The notes beneath the pieces are model-generated. The model was not told the origin of the DNA. It saw nothing but the letters and a program-made list of their open reading frames with translations, and made no database searches. DNA of 64,000 nucleotides. Origin: an uncultured Magnetospirillum sp. GTDB taxonomy: Bacteria; Pseudomonadota; Alphaproteobacteria; Rhodospirillales; Magnetospirillaceae. The position numbers and the translations under genes were made by a program. The first letter of the stretch is position 1; each line of letters opens with the position of its first letter. The stretch spans positions 32,495 to 96,494 of the forward strand of contig NZ_CAINTR010000145.1 of NCBI RefSeq assembly GCF_903853455.1. Reading direction: 5' to 3'. Positions 1-9,137 of the stretch are shown piece after piece.

Positions 1-400
1 TGACGCGAGCGGCGGCGACGCCGTTGGCGGTCAGGAATTCCTTCACGGAATTGGCACGCTTCTCGCCGAGGGCAAGGTTGTACTCGCGGGTGCCGCGCTC
101 GTCGGCATGGCCTTCGATGGTCAGCGAGTAGTTCGGGTACTGCTTCAGCCAGGCGGCCTGCTTAGCCAGGGTAGCCTTGGCATCAGCGCGCAGGGACGAC
201 TTGTCGAAATCAAAGAAGACACGATCGCCAACATTGGCGACGAAGTCTTCCTTGGAACCGGCGACGATGCCCTTGGACGGAGCGGAGACGGCCGGAGAAG
301 TCTGGCCGGCACCACCCTTGTTGGCACTGTCGGACGGGGCGGATTCGCAAGCCGCAAGCAGGGCGGCGGCGGCAAGGATGCTCAGGAAACGCAGTTTCAT
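1..400 (-). CDS. pal: Peptidoglycan-associated lipoprotein Pal (3' end cut by window edge)
   Basis: Outer-membrane lipoprotein of the Tol-Pal complex, which ties the outer membrane to peptidoglycan and helps it constrict at division. The 133 visible residues begin with a short lipoprotein signal ending in lipobox LLAAC (Cys18). A linker follows, and then the OmpA-like domain (DRVFFDFDKSSL, then IEGHADERGTREYNLALGE, the peptidoglycan-binding core). A GGGGGAGT ribosome site lies about 10 bases before the ATG at 400. The gene follows tolB in the usual order, with its own promoter at the end of tolB. The C-terminus lies beyond base 1, so the length cannot be judged. Confidence 0.96.
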   Translation of the reverse strand, partial: MKLRFLSILAAAALLAACESAPSDSANKGGAGQTSPAVSAPSKGIVAGSKEDFVANVGDRVFFDFDKSSLRADAKATLAKQAAWLKQYPNYSLTIEGHADERGTREYNLALGEKRANSVKEFLTANGVAAARV

Positions 401-548
401 TTTTTGAGGACTCCCCCTCAATGCGACGCGGGACGGAATAACGATCGGACCCTAGAGACTCCGCGCCGACCACTGGGCCGGCACGCCCCTCCAGTGACAC
501 CATCAGCTTGGGACCAGATGTCACCGGAATAAATCCTAATCGGCGCGG

Positions 549-577
549 ACTATACAAACATAATTCTAGGGAATCAA
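549..577 (-). promoter_or_regulatory. Probable sigma-70-type promoter for pal
   Basis: On the minus strand TTGATT (577-572) and TATAGT (554-549) are separated by exactly 17 bases. The element overlaps the last codons of tolB and leaves a leader of about 140 bases before pal. This would let the abundant lipoprotein be made independently of the upstream tol genes. Prediction from sequence only. Confidence 0.5.
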
Positions 578-1903
578 GGGGGACCACGCAGGATCGGACC
601 CATCAAGCGGAGTTAAAAGCACCCGCTCGTTAAATCCGGTAAGGTCAATGGTGTATAGCCGGACCGATTGGCCCCGCCCACGCTCATCCGACGGAGACTC
701 GCGGAAAAAGGACAGAACGCGGCCATTGGGAGCCCAAGTCGGCCCTTCCACCAGGAAGCCCTCGGCCAGCAACCGCTCGCCCGAACCGTCGGGATGCATG
801 ACACCTATGAAGAACTGGCCACCCTTCTGCTTGGTGAAGGCGATCAGATCGCCACGAGGACTCCATACCGGAGTGCCGTAACGACCGTCGCCGAAGCTGA
901 TGCGGGTCGGGTTGCCGCCGTTGGCGGTCATGATGTACATCTGCTGCCCGCCGCCGCGATCGGACTCGAACACCACCTGGGACCCGTCGGGAGAATAGCT
1001 GGGCGCGGTGTCGATGGCGGGATTGTTGGTCAGCCGGGTCTTCTGCCGGGTCAGCAGGTTCATCTCGTAGATTTCGGTGTTGCCGTCCTCGGCCATGCTG
1101 AAGATGACCTTGTTCCCATCGGGCGAGAACCGGGGAGCGAAGGTCATGCCGGGGAAGTTGCCCAGCGCCTCGCGGCGGCCGGTGTCCAGGTTGAAGATGT
1201 AAACCCGCGGCACGCCCTTGAAGTAGGACAGATAGGTGATTTCGCGCGAGCTGGGCGAGAACCGGGGGGTCAGCACCAACTCGCTGCCATCGGTCAGGAA
1301 GCGATGCCCCTCGCCGTCCTGGTCCATGATGGCCAGCCGCTTGCGGCGATCATTCTTGGGACCCGATTCGGCGATGTAGACGATCTGGGTGTCGAAATAG
1401 CCGTCCTCGCCGGTGACCCGCTTATAGATGGCGTCGGCCACCTTGTGCGACAGCCGCCGCCAATCCTGCGGCGCCGCGCTGAGCGTCCAGCCGGTCATAT
1501 AGGCCTCGGAGAACACGTCCCACAGGCGGAAGTCGACCTTGACCCGGCCGTCGCCTGTGCTTTCCACCTTGCCCTGGACCAGCGCCTCGGCGTTGATCGC
1601 CTTCCAGTCGGGGAAGCGCGGCTGCACCTGCAACGACGCCACCGTCTGGATGAAGGCCTTGGGATCGATGGGCTTGAACAGGCCGGACCGTTCCAGGTCG
1701 GCGGAAACCACCCGGGCGATGTCCTTGCCGATCTGGCTTTCCTGGCCGGACGTGCCGGCGAAATCGGGAATGGCGATGGGCAGTGGCTTCATCTGGCCGT
1801 GGGTGATATCGATGCGCACCTCGGCGAGCGCCGGACCGGCGGTCATGACCCCGAGGACGATGGCGGCGGCGATCAGCGCCGCGAATGAGCGGATGCGAGA
1901 CAT
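566..1903 (-). CDS. tolB: Tol-Pal system periplasmic protein TolB
   Basis: Periplasmic beta-propeller protein that binds Pal and connects it to the TolQRA inner-membrane complex. At 445 residues it has the usual family length. A Sec signal peptide (cleavage near ALA-EV, residue 27) is followed by the TolB N-terminal domain (about 30-160). The six-bladed propeller follows, with repeated TolB/WD40-like blades such as [30 protein letters not shown] and [15 protein letters not shown]. The gene starts 5 bases after the tolA stop, so it is almost certainly cotranscribed with tolQRA. Confidence 0.97.
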   Translation of the reverse strand: MSRIRSFAALIAAAIVLGVMTAGPALAEVRIDITHGQMKPLPIAIPDFAGTSGQESQIGKDIARVVSADLERSGLFKPIDPKAFIQTVASLQVQPRFPDWKAINAEALVQGKVESTGDGRVKVDFRLWDVFSEAYMTGWTLSAAPQDWRRLSHKVADAIYKRVTGEDGYFDTQIVYIAESGPKNDRRKRLAIMDQDGEGHRFLTDGSELVLTPRFSPSSREITYLSYFKGVPRVYIFNLDTGRREALGNFPGMTFAPRFSPDGNKVIFSMAEDGNTEIYEMNLLTRQKTRLTNNPAIDTAPSYSPDGSQVVFESDRGGGQQMYIMTANGGNPTRISFGDGRYGTPVWSPRGDLIAFTKQKGGQFFIGVMHPDGSGERLLAEGFLVEGPTWAPNGRVLSFFRESPSDERGRGQSVRLYTIDLTGFNERVLLTPLDGSDPAWSPLIP

Positions 1904-1908
1904 GAGGA

Positions 1909-2829
1909 TTACCTTCCTGCCGCGAACTTGGGGTTGAATGCGAGCGTGAAATCTTTGAACTGCTCATACTTGTTGAGCGGAATCGGCAGCGGACTGGCGG
2001 CGCGCACCGCGCGGCGCGCGCTGTCGGCGGCGGCCTGATAGAAGGGATTGAGCATCATGGTCGGGTCGCCCATCTGAATCTGCGCATCGGTGACGGTGCC
2101 GTCGGGCAGGACCGAGACCCGGATATAGACCACCAGCTTGTCGGCATCCTTGGCGCCGGCCGGAACGTTCCAGAACCGCTCGATATGGGCGCGGATGGCG
2201 TCGTTCTCGGTCATGGAGACCGGCTCGTTGGGATTGTTCATGCTCGACCCGCGCACCGCCTGGGCTTGCGTCTGGGTCGCCTGCTTGTTCTCCGGCACCG
2301 ACGGCTTCAGCTTCTCGGTCGACTTCAACAGCTTGTCGAGTTCGTCCTTGGGCGTCGGCTTCTTCTTCTCCACCGATTTCAGCAGCGAATCCAACTCGTC
2401 CTGAACCTCTTTCTGCTTCTTCGGCGGTTCAGGCTTGGGTTCGGGCTTGGGCGGCTCGGGCTTGATCTCCGGCTTGGGCATGGGAACGGGCGCCGGTTCC
2501 GGCTTGGGCGGCTCCGGTTTGGGCGGTGGCGGCGGCGGCGCGGGCGTCGGCGGCGCCGGCTTGGGCGGCTCGGGCTTCGGCGGTTCGGGTTTGGGTGGTT
2601 CCGGCTTGGGCGGTTCCGGCTCGGCCTTCTGCGGCTCGGGCTGCGGCTTGTTGTCCTGAAGCGGCGGCGGGTTGGTCTTCTCACCGATGGGAACGATATC
2701 GACCACCATCGGCGTCTCTTCGACCGGCGGTTCGCGCCAGAGCTGCGGCAGGCCGAACACCGCGATCAGGAATATCGCGAGGTGCAGAAGGCCGGAGAAG
2801 ACGTAACTGGAGCGCCGCATTTCTTCCAT
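1909..2829 (-). CDS. tolA: TolA-type energy-transducing protein (TonB-like C-terminus)
   Basis: Inner-membrane protein spanning the periplasm and transmitting proton-motive energy from TolQR to Pal/TolB. It has one N-terminal transmembrane helix (about residues 10-27). A long extended region follows (about 50-150), built of repeated [11 protein letters not shown] units instead of the Ala/Lys-rich helix of E. coli TolA. Next comes a Lys/Glu-rich stretch and a C-terminal TonB/TolA-like domain (about 200-306; [17 protein letters not shown]). An internal ATG at 2820 (residue 4) is an alternative start. The Pro-Lys spacer resembles TonB, but position between tolR and tolB identifies it as TolA. 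Confidence 0.9.
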   Translation of the reverse strand: MEEMRRSSYVFSGLLHLAIFLIAVFGLPQLWREPPVEETPMVVDIVPIGEKTNPPPLQDNKPQPEPQKAEPEPPKPEPPKPEPPKPEPPKPAPPTPAPPPPPPKPEPPKPEPAPVPMPKPEIKPEPPKPEPKPEPPKKQKEVQDELDSLLKSVEKKKPTPKDELDKLLKSTEKLKPSVPENKQATQTQAQAVRGSSMNNPNEPVSMTENDAIRAHIERFWNVPAGAKDADKLVVYIRVSVLPDGTVTDAQIQMGDPTMMLNPFYQAAADSARRAVRAASPLPIPLNKYEQFKDFTLAFNPKFAAGR

Positions 2830-2838
2830 GACGAAAGG

Positions 2839-3303
2839 CTAACGCCCTCCCTTCTTGGCGGGCTTGGCGGGCTCGGCCCCCTTGACTTCGGTGACCAGGG
2901 CGACCTTCGCGAAACCGGCGGAGCCCAGCGTGCTCATCACCTCCATCACCCGCCCGTAATCGATGCCCTTGTCGCCGCGCACGAAGATGCGGGTCTCGGG
3001 CTTCTGGGCGGTGATAGCCTGCAATCGGGGAGCCAGTTCGTCCAACTGGACCTCGGTCTCCTGGATCCAGATCTTGCCATGGGCGTCGATGGAGACCGAC
3101 AGCGGCTGATCCTCGCCCTTCAACGGGGCCGACGAGGTCTTGGGCAGGTCCACCTGGACGCCGGAAGTCATCAGCGGCGCCGTCACCATGAAGATGACCA
3201 GCAGCACCAGCATGACGTCGACCATGGGGGTGACGTTGATCTCGGCCACCGGACGGAACCGGCGGGAATGCCCGCCCTTGCGGGCTCCGATCGACGCGCC
3301 CAT
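2839..3303 (-). CDS. tolR: Tol-Pal proton channel subunit TolR (ExbD family)
   Basis: Inner-membrane protein that forms the proton-driven motor of the Tol system with TolQ. Its 154 residues contain one transmembrane helix (about 23-46, INVTPMVDVMLVLLVIFMV). The conserved Asp of the ExbD/TolR/MotB proton path is at residue 29, followed by a periplasmic domain. The ATG shares one base with the tolQ stop (TGATG), so translation is probably coupled, giving a fixed TolQ:TolR ratio. The C-terminal tail is unusually rich in Lys and Ala. Confidence 0.97.
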   Translation of the reverse strand: MGASIGARKGGHSRRFRPVAEINVTPMVDVMLVLLVIFMVTAPLMTSGVQVDLPKTSSAPLKGEDQPLSVSIDAHGKIWIQETEVQLDELAPRLQAITAQKPETRIFVRGDKGIDYGRVMEVMSTLGSAGFAKVALVTEVKGAEPAKPAKKGGR

Positions 3304-4034
3304 CAGCCTTTCTCCTCCAACTGACGCGACAGGATCGCGCCGAATTCGCCGGCGAAGTTCTCAAGCCGCTTGGAATAGCGGTCGAGATCGCTGGAGATCT
3401 TGTTGTAGGCGATGACCGCCGGGATCGCGGCGACCAGGCCCAGCGCGGTGGCGAATAGCGCCTCTGAAATGCCGGGAGCGACCACCGCCAGCGAGGTGTT
3501 CTTGGTGGCGGCGATGGATTGGAAGCTGTTCATGATGCCCCACACCGTGCCGAACAGGCCGATGAACGGCGCCGTCGAGCCCACCGAGGCGAGGAAGCCC
3601 AACCGGCGTTCCAGCAGCTCCATCTCACGACCCAGGGTGACGCTCATCACCCGGTCGATGCGCTGGGGCAGGCTGGCCCGCGTGCTGTCGCGGTCGGCGA
3701 GGCCCTTGGCGGCCGACCGGCGCCACTCGCGCATGGCGGCGACGAAGATGGACGACATGGGGTCCAGCGGCCGCGAACCGATGCGGTCGTACAGCTCCTC
3801 CAGCGAGCCGCCCGACCAGAACGCTTCCTCGAAATGCTCGGCCTTGGCCGAAAGCTGACGCACCTTCAGCAACTTGTCGAAGATGATCGCCCAGCACCAG
3901 AACGAAGCGCCGATCAACGCCATCATGACGAATTTCACGATGATGTCGGCCCGCAGAAACAACGCCCACATGGACAGATCTTGCTGCACGGCCATCCCTG
4001 CGACCGCCGCTGTCTGAGTAGGATCCATGATCAT
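3303..4034 (-). CDS. tolQ: Tol-Pal proton channel subunit TolQ (ExbB/MotA family)
   Basis: Polytopic inner-membrane subunit of the TolQR motor. Of its 243 residues, one transmembrane helix lies near residues 30-52 and two more near 150-215. The conserved MotA/TolQ/ExbB signature region reads [17 protein letters not shown] and then [26 protein letters not shown]. The ATG at 4034 shares its A with the ybgC stop (TAATG); a second ATG two codons later is possible. It is the first gene of tolQRAB, behind ybgC as in most proteobacteria. Confidence 0.98.
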   Translation of the reverse strand: MIMDPTQTAAVAGMAVQQDLSMWALFLRADIIVKFVMMALIGASFWCWAIIFDKLLKVRQLSAKAEHFEEAFWSGGSLEELYDRIGSRPLDPMSSIFVAAMREWRRSAAKGLADRDSTRASLPQRIDRVMSVTLGREMELLERRLGFLASVGSTAPFIGLFGTVWGIMNSFQSIAATKNTSLAVVAPGISEALFATALGLVAAIPAVIAYNKISSDLDRYSKRLENFAGEFGAILSRQLEEKG

Positions 4035-4459
4035 TACCGCCTTTCGCTGATCCAGTTCCCGAACAAGTCTCTAACCCTGGCCGGAATACGCGCCGGCTTT
4101 CCGGCCAGGGTGATATAGCCTAGCCGTACCGCGATGCGAACCAATTCCGTCGCATCCGGGTCGCGCTTGATGATCTGGCGCAGTTCGACACTGGCGCCGC
4201 CGACGGCGGTGACCTCGGTCTCCACCCGCAGAAGGTCGTCCAGCTTGGCCGGCCGGAGGAAGTCCAGGCTGGCGGCCCGCACGGCGAAGGCGGTGCCCCC
4301 GCCCTCCTCCAGCATGGCCCGCTGGCTGATCCCCATCTCGCGCACCAGCTCGGTCCGCGCCCGCTCGGCGAAGTTCAGATAGTTGGCGTGGTAGACGATG
4401 CCGCCGGCATCGGTGTCCTCGTAATAGACCCGGATGGGGAAGCTATGAATGGGACTCAT
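4034..4459 (-). CDS. ybgC: Tol-Pal-associated acyl-CoA thioesterase YbgC
   Basis: Hot-dog-fold thioesterase of the 4-hydroxybenzoyl-CoA thioesterase family, 141 residues, acting on acyl-CoA or acyl-ACP near the inner membrane. The active-site segment [19 protein letters not shown] is intact, with Asp17 and His24 matching the E. coli catalytic pair. The start overlaps the ruvB stop (ATGA), and the GAGGAGG encoded by ruvB's final Glu codons acts as its ribosome site. It links the ruv and tol parts of this operon, a common arrangement whose physiological logic is unresolved. Confidence 0.96.
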   Translation of the reverse strand: MSPIHSFPIRVYYEDTDAGGIVYHANYLNFAERARTELVREMGISQRAMLEEGGGTAFAVRAASLDFLRPAKLDDLLRVETEVTAVGGASVELRQIIKRDPDATELVRIAVRLGYITLAGKPARIPARVRDLFGNWISERR

Positions 4460-5502
4460 TCCTCCTCCTCCGGCAGCTTGGCCAGCAGGTCCAACTGCAC
4501 CAACAGGTCGCGGGGAGGATTGAGGCCGATATGCTTGAACCCAGAGGCCGACAGCATGCGTCCGCGCGGCGTGCGCTGGATCAGGCCTTGTTGCAGCAGA
4601 TAGGGCTCGACCACCTCTTCCAGGGTGTCGCGGCTCTCCGACAGCGCCGCCGCCAGGGTTTCCACCCCGACCGGGCCGCCGCCGTAATTCTCGGCGATGC
4701 AGCGCAGATAGCGGCGGTCCATGGCGTCGAGACCGATCTGGTCCACTTCCAGCCGGTTCAGCGCCGCGTCGGCCACCTCGGCCGTCACCGGCGAGCGCCC
4801 GGCCACGGCGGCGAAGTCACGCACCCGGCGCAGCAGGCGTCCGGCCACCCGCGGCGTGCCGCGCGAGCGTCGCGCCACCTCGGCAGCACCGTCGCCGGTC
4901 AGCTCGAAATTCAGCACCCGAGAGGCGCGGCGGACAATGGATTCCAGCTCTTCCGGCGTGTAGAAATTCATCCGGCACGGAATGCCGAAACGCTCGCGCA
5001 GCGGCGTGGTCAGCAAACCGGAACGGGTCGTCGCTCCCACCAGCGTGAACTGGGGAAGGTCGATGCGGACAGAGCGAGCGGCCGGCCCCTCGCCGATGAT
5101 GAGGTCGAGCTGAAAATCCTCCATAGCGGGATAAAGCACTTCTTCTATGGCAGGATTAAGGCGATGGATCTCGTCGATGAACAAGACGTCGCGCGGCTCG
5201 AGATTGGTCAGCAGCGCCGCCAGGTCGCCGGCGCGCTGGATCACCGGCCCCGAAGTGGCGCGAAACCCCACCCCAAGCTCGCGGGCCATGATCTGGGCCA
5301 GGGTGGTCTTGCCCAGTCCCGGCGGGCCATGGAACAGCACATGGTCCAGCGCCTCGCCGCGCGAACGGGCGGCGGCGATGAACACCTTAAGGTTCTCGCA
5401 GACCTGACGCTGGCCGACGAAGTCGTCGAGCGATTGCGGCCGAATGGAGGCTTCCGGCTCCCCCGGCTTTTGTTCCGGCGACACCTCGCGGGAAGAATTC
5501 AT
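4456..5502 (-). CDS. ruvB: Holliday junction branch-migration helicase RuvB
   Basis: AAA+ motor that, with RuvA, drives branch migration of Holliday junctions in recombinational repair. The 348 residues carry Walker [13 protein letters not shown], Walker B DEIH, a sensor segment ([18 protein letters not shown], with the arginine finger region) and the C-terminal winged helix ([10 protein letters not shown]). The only plausible ribosome site, GAGGGG 8 bases before the ATG, is supplied by the end of a dispersed repeat that separates ruvB from ruvA. No SOS box was seen in front of ruvCAB. Confidence 0.98.
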   Translation of the reverse strand: MNSSREVSPEQKPGEPEASIRPQSLDDFVGQRQVCENLKVFIAAARSRGEALDHVLFHGPPGLGKTTLAQIMARELGVGFRATSGPVIQRAGDLAALLTNLEPRDVLFIDEIHRLNPAIEEVLYPAMEDFQLDLIIGEGPAARSVRIDLPQFTLVGATTRSGLLTTPLRERFGIPCRMNFYTPEELESIVRRASRVLNFELTGDGAAEVARRSRGTPRVAGRLLRRVRDFAAVAGRSPVTAEVADAALNRLEVDQIGLDAMDRRYLRCIAENYGGGPVGVETLAAALSESRDTLEEVVEPYLLQQGLIQRTPRGRMLSASGFKHIGLNPPRDLLVQLDLLAKLPEEEE

Positions 5503-5510
5503 GTGGATAG

Positions 5511-5605
5511 CCCCTCAAGCGCCGGGCGCACGCATCCGCGTGCTTGGCTCCTCCGCTGCGCTCCGGGGCGCTCAATGCGCCCGCGCTTCGGCTGCGCCTC
5601 GCTCA
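5511..5605 (+). repeat. Modular palindromic repeat, copy A (divergent right half)
   Basis: It starts with the family box CCCTCAAGCGCCGGGC, then hairpin GCACGC-atcc-GCGTGC (5528-5543), then box TTGGCT. The right half has different hairpins (GGGCGC-tcaat-GCGCCC at 5566-5582) from the other copies. It lies within the ruv operon between ruvA and ruvB, and its edge provides the GAGGGG ribosome site of ruvB on the opposite strand. Confidence 0.75.
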
Positions 5606-6244
5606 TCATCGCGTCAGGTCCTTGCCCAGACGCTTGAGGGCGGCGCGGATCAGGGTCGGGGCGTCGGCATCCTCGGGCAGGTCACGCGCCGCCTCGCCCA
5701 CCGCCTGGAACGCCTCCAGCCGCTTGTAGCCGAGATTGGACAGGGCGGAGACGGCGTCCTCCATGCGGCCCGAGGCGACGGGCATGGGCAATGCGCCGGG
5801 CAAGGACACCGTGACACCGCCAGGGGCGAAACCGCCCAGCACGATCTTGCCGGCCTTGTCCTTCAACTCGGTCAGGATGCGCAGCGCCAGCTTGGGGCCA
5901 ACCCCATTGGCCTGGGTCAGGCCGGTCTTGTCCTGGGCCGCGATGATCTGCAACAACTGCTCCGGCGCCGCCACCGACAAAATCGACAGCGCCACCTTGG
6001 CCCCGACGCCCTGAACCGTGGTCAGCAGACGGAACCAGTCGCGCTCGCCGGTCTCCAGGAAGCCGTAGAGCGAGATGGCGTCTTCCCGCACATGGGTCTC
6101 GACGAACAGGGTGGCCGCCGTGCCGGTCTGCAACCGCGCCAGGGTCCGTGATGAGCACGCCACCAGATAACCGACGCCACCGCAATCGACCACCGCCCAG
6201 TCGTCGCCCAGCGAGTCGATCAGGCCCTTGAGCTTGGCGATCAT
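5606..6244 (-). CDS. ruvA: Holliday junction-binding protein RuvA
   Basis: Tetrameric DNA-binding subunit that holds the four-way junction and loads RuvB rings. The 212 residues comprise the N-terminal OB fold ([32 protein letters not shown]), paired helix-hairpin-helix motifs ([16 protein letters not shown] and [19 protein letters not shown]) and the C-terminal RuvB-binding domain ([12 protein letters not shown]). The chosen ATG overlaps the ruvC stop in an ATGA; the open frame continues upstream through ruvC but that extension is not RuvA-like. It lies in the order C-A-B, with a repeat between A and B. Confidence 0.97.
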   Translation of the reverse strand: MIAKLKGLIDSLGDDWAVVDCGGVGYLVACSSRTLARLQTGTAATLFVETHVREDAISLYGFLETGERDWFRLLTTVQGVGAKVALSILSVAAPEQLLQIIAAQDKTGLTQANGVGPKLALRILTELKDKAGKIVLGGFAPGGVTVSLPGALPMPVASGRMEDAVSALSNLGYKRLEAFQAVGEAARDLPEDADAPTLIRAALKRLGKDLTR

Positions 6245-6738
6245 CGCAGCGCCCTCGCCAGGCGCTTCTGGGTATTGCGGTGATGGGCATGGCAGATGGC
6301 CACCGCCAGCGCGTCGGCGGCATCGGGGGTGGCGGCCAGGCATCCCGGCAACAAGGTCCGAACCATCATCCCCACTTGCTCCTTGGCGGCACGGCCGGTC
6401 CCCACCACCGATTGCTTGACCAGGGTGGCGGCATATTCGCCCACCACCAGGCCACACTTGGCGGGAGCCAGCAGCACCACGCCACGGGCTTGGCCCAGTT
6501 TCAGGGTGCTTTCCGGGTTCTTGTTGACGAAGGTCTCTTCCACCGCCGCCTCGTCCGGGGTCCATTGACCGATGATGGCGGTGATTCCGTCGAACAGTTG
6601 AACCAGCCGTTCGGCCAGCGTCAGCGCAGCATCAGACTTCACCACGCCGTCGGCTACATGACGCAGGCGGTTGTCCACCACGTCGATGATCCCCCAACCG
6701 GTGTTGCGCAGCCCCGGATCGAGGCCAAGGACTCTCAT
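6241..6738 (-). CDS. ruvC: Holliday junction resolvase RuvC
   Basis: Metal-dependent endonuclease with an RNase H fold that cuts Holliday junctions symmetrically. The 165 residues show the acidic active-site segments: Asp7 in [14 protein letters not shown], Glu in [13 protein letters not shown], and the C-terminal acidic pair in [14 protein letters not shown]. It starts 21 bases after yebC and overlaps ruvA by four bases. Length and motifs are canonical. Confidence 0.98.
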   Translation of the reverse strand: MRVLGLDPGLRNTGWGIIDVVDNRLRHVADGVVKSDAALTLAERLVQLFDGITAIIGQWTPDEAAVEETFVNKNPESTLKLGQARGVVLLAPAKCGLVVGEYAATLVKQSVVGTGRAAKEQVGMMVRTLLPGCLAATPDAADALAVAICHAHHRNTQKRLARALR

Positions 6739-6759
6739 GGCAGACCAACGCCCCCAGGA

Positions 6760-7509
6760 CTAGCCGAGACGCTCCATGAGGTCGTCGGCGATCTCGAAAT
6801 TCGCCTGAACCCGCTGGACGTCGTCGTTGTCCTCCAAAATATCCAAAAGCTTCAGCAGCAATCTGGCGGTGTCTTCGTCGGTCACCGGCACGGTGGTCTG
6901 GGCCTTCCAGTCCAGCCGGGCGTATTCCGGCGTGCCGAACTTGGCCTCCAGCGCTTCCCGCACCGCGCCGAGATCGTCGGGGGCGCAGGTGATTTCGTGA
7001 CACTCGTCATCGGATTCCACGTTGTCGGCGCCGGCATCCAGGGCGCCCTCGAACATGGCCTCGCTCGACGCGGCGGCGACGGGATAGCGGATGGCGCCGA
7101 TGCGGTCGAACATGAACGACACCGAATTGGTCTCGCCCAGGGCGCCGCTGTTCTTATTGAAGGCGGTGCGCACTTCCGAGGCGGTGCGATTGCGGTTGTC
7201 GGTCAGACCCTCGACGATGATGGCCACCGAACCGGGGCCATAGCCCTCGTAGCGGACCTCCTCGTAATTGGCCCCGTCCTCGCCGCCGGCGCCGCGCTTG
7301 ATGGCGCGGTCCATGGTGTCCTTGGACATGTTGGCGCCCCGCGCCGCCACGATGGCCGCCCGCAGCCGCGGATTGGCAGCCGGGTCAGGCAGGCCCGACC
7401 GCGCCGCCACCGTCAGTTCGCGAATCAACTTGGTGAAGATCTTGGCCCGCTTGGCGTCTTGCGCCCCCTTGCGGTGCATGATGTTCTTGAACTGTGAATG
7501 ACCCGCCAT
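6760..7509 (-). CDS. yebC: YebC/TACO1-family protein
   Basis: Cytosolic protein of 249 residues with the family N-terminus [22 protein letters not shown]. The three-domain core includes [19 protein letters not shown] and a C-terminal [21 protein letters not shown]. Homologues have been described as transcriptional regulators and as factors helping ribosomes through proline stretches. The TolA encoded downstream in this operon is extremely rich in proline, but a connection is only speculation. It heads the minus-strand operon and is divergent from lexA. Confidence 0.95.
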   Translation of the reverse strand: MAGHSQFKNIMHRKGAQDAKRAKIFTKLIRELTVAARSGLPDPAANPRLRAAIVAARGANMSKDTMDRAIKRGAGGEDGANYEEVRYEGYGPGSVAIIVEGLTDNRNRTASEVRTAFNKNSGALGETNSVSFMFDRIGAIRYPVAAASSEAMFEGALDAGADNVESDDECHEITCAPDDLGAVREALEAKFGTPEYARLDWKAQTTVPVTDEDTARLLLKLLDILEDNDDVQRVQANFEIADDLMERLG

Positions 7510-7676
7510 GACCCTCTACCAGCCCCAATTCAATGATGTCGGACCGACGCGTATACCACATGTTGTGGCAGAGCGGCAATGACGACGCCTCGTTACGAAC
7601 AAGCGCGCACTATGGCAAGAATTGCGAGGCGGGGGAAGCGCCGCAACACCCCTCGGCGAGAGCCGCGAAAATCCGT

Positions 7677-7705
7677 TTGACTCATAAGGGGAACGGGCCT
7701 AGAAC
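7677..7705 (+). promoter_or_regulatory. lexA promoter with overlapping SOS box
   Basis: TTGACT (7677-7682) and TAGAAC (7700-7705) have a 17-base spacer, matching a sigma-70 promoter. Over the -10 lies GAAC-N7-GAAC (7691-7705), the reverse complement of the alphaproteobacterial LexA consensus GTTC-N7-GTTC. LexA bound here would block RNA polymerase, giving autorepression. The leader to the lexA ATG is about 50 bases. Confidence 0.8.
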
Positions 7706-7763
7706 AAAACAGGATGGTTTTGCCTTTGTTCCATAATTCCGCCGGCCGGGGGGAGTCTCAAAC

Positions 7764-8468
7764 ATGTTGACCCGCAAGCAGTACGAGCTGTTGATGTTCA
7801 TCGATCAGCGGCTTCGCGCCACCGGCATCTCTCCCTCGTTCGACGAAATGAAGGACGCCCTCGACCTCAAGTCCAAGTCCGGCATCCACCGCCTGATCAC
7901 CGGGCTGGAGGAACGCGGCTTCATCCGTCGCCTCGCCCATCGCGCCCGCGCCCTCGAAGTGGTGCGCCTGCCCGAGAACGCCGCCGACCAAGCGCTGCCG
8001 CCCCCCGGCAAGCAATTCTCGCCCACCGTGATCAAGGGCAGCTTCTCGCCCTCGCTGGTCGGCGCGCCGGTGGCCACCCCGTCGGACTCCGTCACCCTGC
8101 CGCTCTACGGCAAGATCGCCGCCGGCACGCCCATCGAGGCGCTGCGCGATCACGCCAACAGCATCGACATCCCGGCTTCCATGCTGGGCAGCGGCAATCA
8201 CTACGCCCTGACCGTCGAGGGCGATTCCATGATCGACGCCGGCATCCATGACGGCGACACCGTGGTGATCCGCAGCTGCGAAAGCGCCGACGCCGGAACC
8301 ATCGTGGTGGCGCTGGTGGACGATATGGAGGTCACCTTGAAACGGCTGCGTCGCAAGGGCGCCTCCATCGCCCTGGAACCGGCCAACAAGAAGTACGAAA
8401 CCCGTATCTTCCCACCGGACCGGGTCAAGGTGCAGGGCCGTCTGGTCGGCCTGCTGCGGAGCTACTGA
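7764..8468 (+). CDS. lexA: SOS repressor LexA
   Basis: Repressor of the DNA-damage regulon that cleaves itself when RecA filaments form. The 234 residues have an N-terminal winged helix ([28 protein letters not shown]), a linker, and a C-terminal S24 peptidase domain. The self-cleavage bond Ala120-Gly121 ([13 protein letters not shown]), catalytic Ser155 in EGDSM and Lys193 in VTLKRLRR are all present. It is longer than E. coli LexA (202) because of the linker, as is normal in alphaproteobacteria. A GGGGGAG ribosome site precedes the ATG. Confidence 0.98.
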   Translation: MLTRKQYELLMFIDQRLRATGISPSFDEMKDALDLKSKSGIHRLITGLEERGFIRRLAHRARALEVVRLPENAADQALPPPGKQFSPTVIKGSFSPSLVGAPVATPSDSVTLPLYGKIAAGTPIEALRDHANSIDIPASMLGSGNHYALTVEGDSMIDAGIHDGDTVVIRSCESADAGTIVVALVDDMEVTLKRLRRKGASIALEPANKKYETRIFPPDRVKVQGRLVGLLRSY

Positions 8469-8469
8469 C

Positions 8470-8679
8470 ATGACCATCGCCGCCCGCCCGCTTCGCTTCG
8501 GCTTCACCATCGACGGCCGTCCCGCCACCACCGATCGCGCCGAGATGAGCGTCACCTATCTCGGGCGTTTCAACCGTAAATCCGCCGAGGCCGACGCCAA
8601 GCGCCGGTTCGAGGAATGGCGGGCCATGGGCAACGCCCTGACCCGGCGCTGGTCGGCCGATCAGGTGGTTCTGGCTTAG
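8470..8679 (+). CDS. Small hypothetical protein cotranscribed with lexA
   Basis: 69 residues beginning one base after the lexA stop, so very likely in the same transcript and induced with it. The sequence is basic with no signal peptide or transmembrane helix. Its second half is helical and rich in Arg and Ala (RKSAEADAKRRFEEWRAMG). I recognise no family. The codon composition matches its neighbours and the frame does not run into the convergent gene, so it is probably real. Confidence 0.6.
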   Translation: MTIAARPLRFGFTIDGRPATTDRAEMSVTYLGRFNRKSAEADAKRRFEEWRAMGNALTRRWSADQVVLA

Positions 8680-8681
8680 GC

Positions 8682-9137
8682 CTACCGCCTTACCCGCTTG
8701 GCCTGATGCACCATGGTGTCCAGCGCCGACAGGAAGCGCGAGCGGTCCTGCTTGTTGAAGGGAGCCGGCCCGCCGGTCATGGTACCGGTCTCGCGCAGCG
8801 AATTCATCAGCTCGCGGGTCGCCAGGGCGTCGCCGATGGAGGATTCGGTGAAGGGCTTGCCGTTGGGCCGGATCGCCAGGGCGCCCTTGAGCAGGCAGCG
8901 GCTGCCCAATGGAATGTCGTTGGTGACGCAGATGTCGCCGGCCTCGATCAACTCGACGATACGATCATCGGCGGCGTCGGCGCCTTCCGCCACCACCACC
9001 ATGGTCAGCGACGGATCGTCGGGCAGCCGCAGCCAGGCATTGCCCACCACCGTCACCGGCAGGCCATAGCGGTTGGCCACCTTGAACACCTCGTCCTTGA
9101 CCGGGCAGGCGTCGCCATCGATGTAGATACGGATCAC
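8682..9137 (-). CDS. UPF0178 (YaiI/YqxD) family protein, PIN-like fold
   Basis: 151-residue cytosolic protein of the YaiI/YqxD family, in which acidic residues of a PIN-like nuclease fold are conserved but activity is not established. The N-terminal motif IYIDGDACPVKDEV and the middle GDICVTNDIPLGSRCLLKGA are typical. A longer frame starting at ATG 9167 exists. The GTG at 9137 gives the canonical N-terminus and overlaps the ppx stop in a GTGA, so I prefer it. It ends 3 bases from the convergent small gene behind lexA. Confidence 0.9.
   Translation of the reverse strand: MIRIYIDGDACPVKDEVFKVANRYGLPVTVVGNAWLRLPDDPSLTMVVVAEGADAADDRIVELIEAGDICVTNDIPLGSRCLLKGALAIRPNGKPFTESSIGDALATRELMNSLRETGTMTGGPAPFNKQDRSRFLSALDTMVHQAKRVRR

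Noticed and set aside
7540..7600. Possible yebC promoter (TTGCCG, 18 bases, TATACG on the minus strand)
   Set aside because: The match to consensus is too poor to annotate; the region is the right place for one, but I cannot point to it with confidence.
7533..7736. 67-codon open frame in the lexA leader
   Set aside because: It covers the lexA promoter and SOS box and has no ribosome site.
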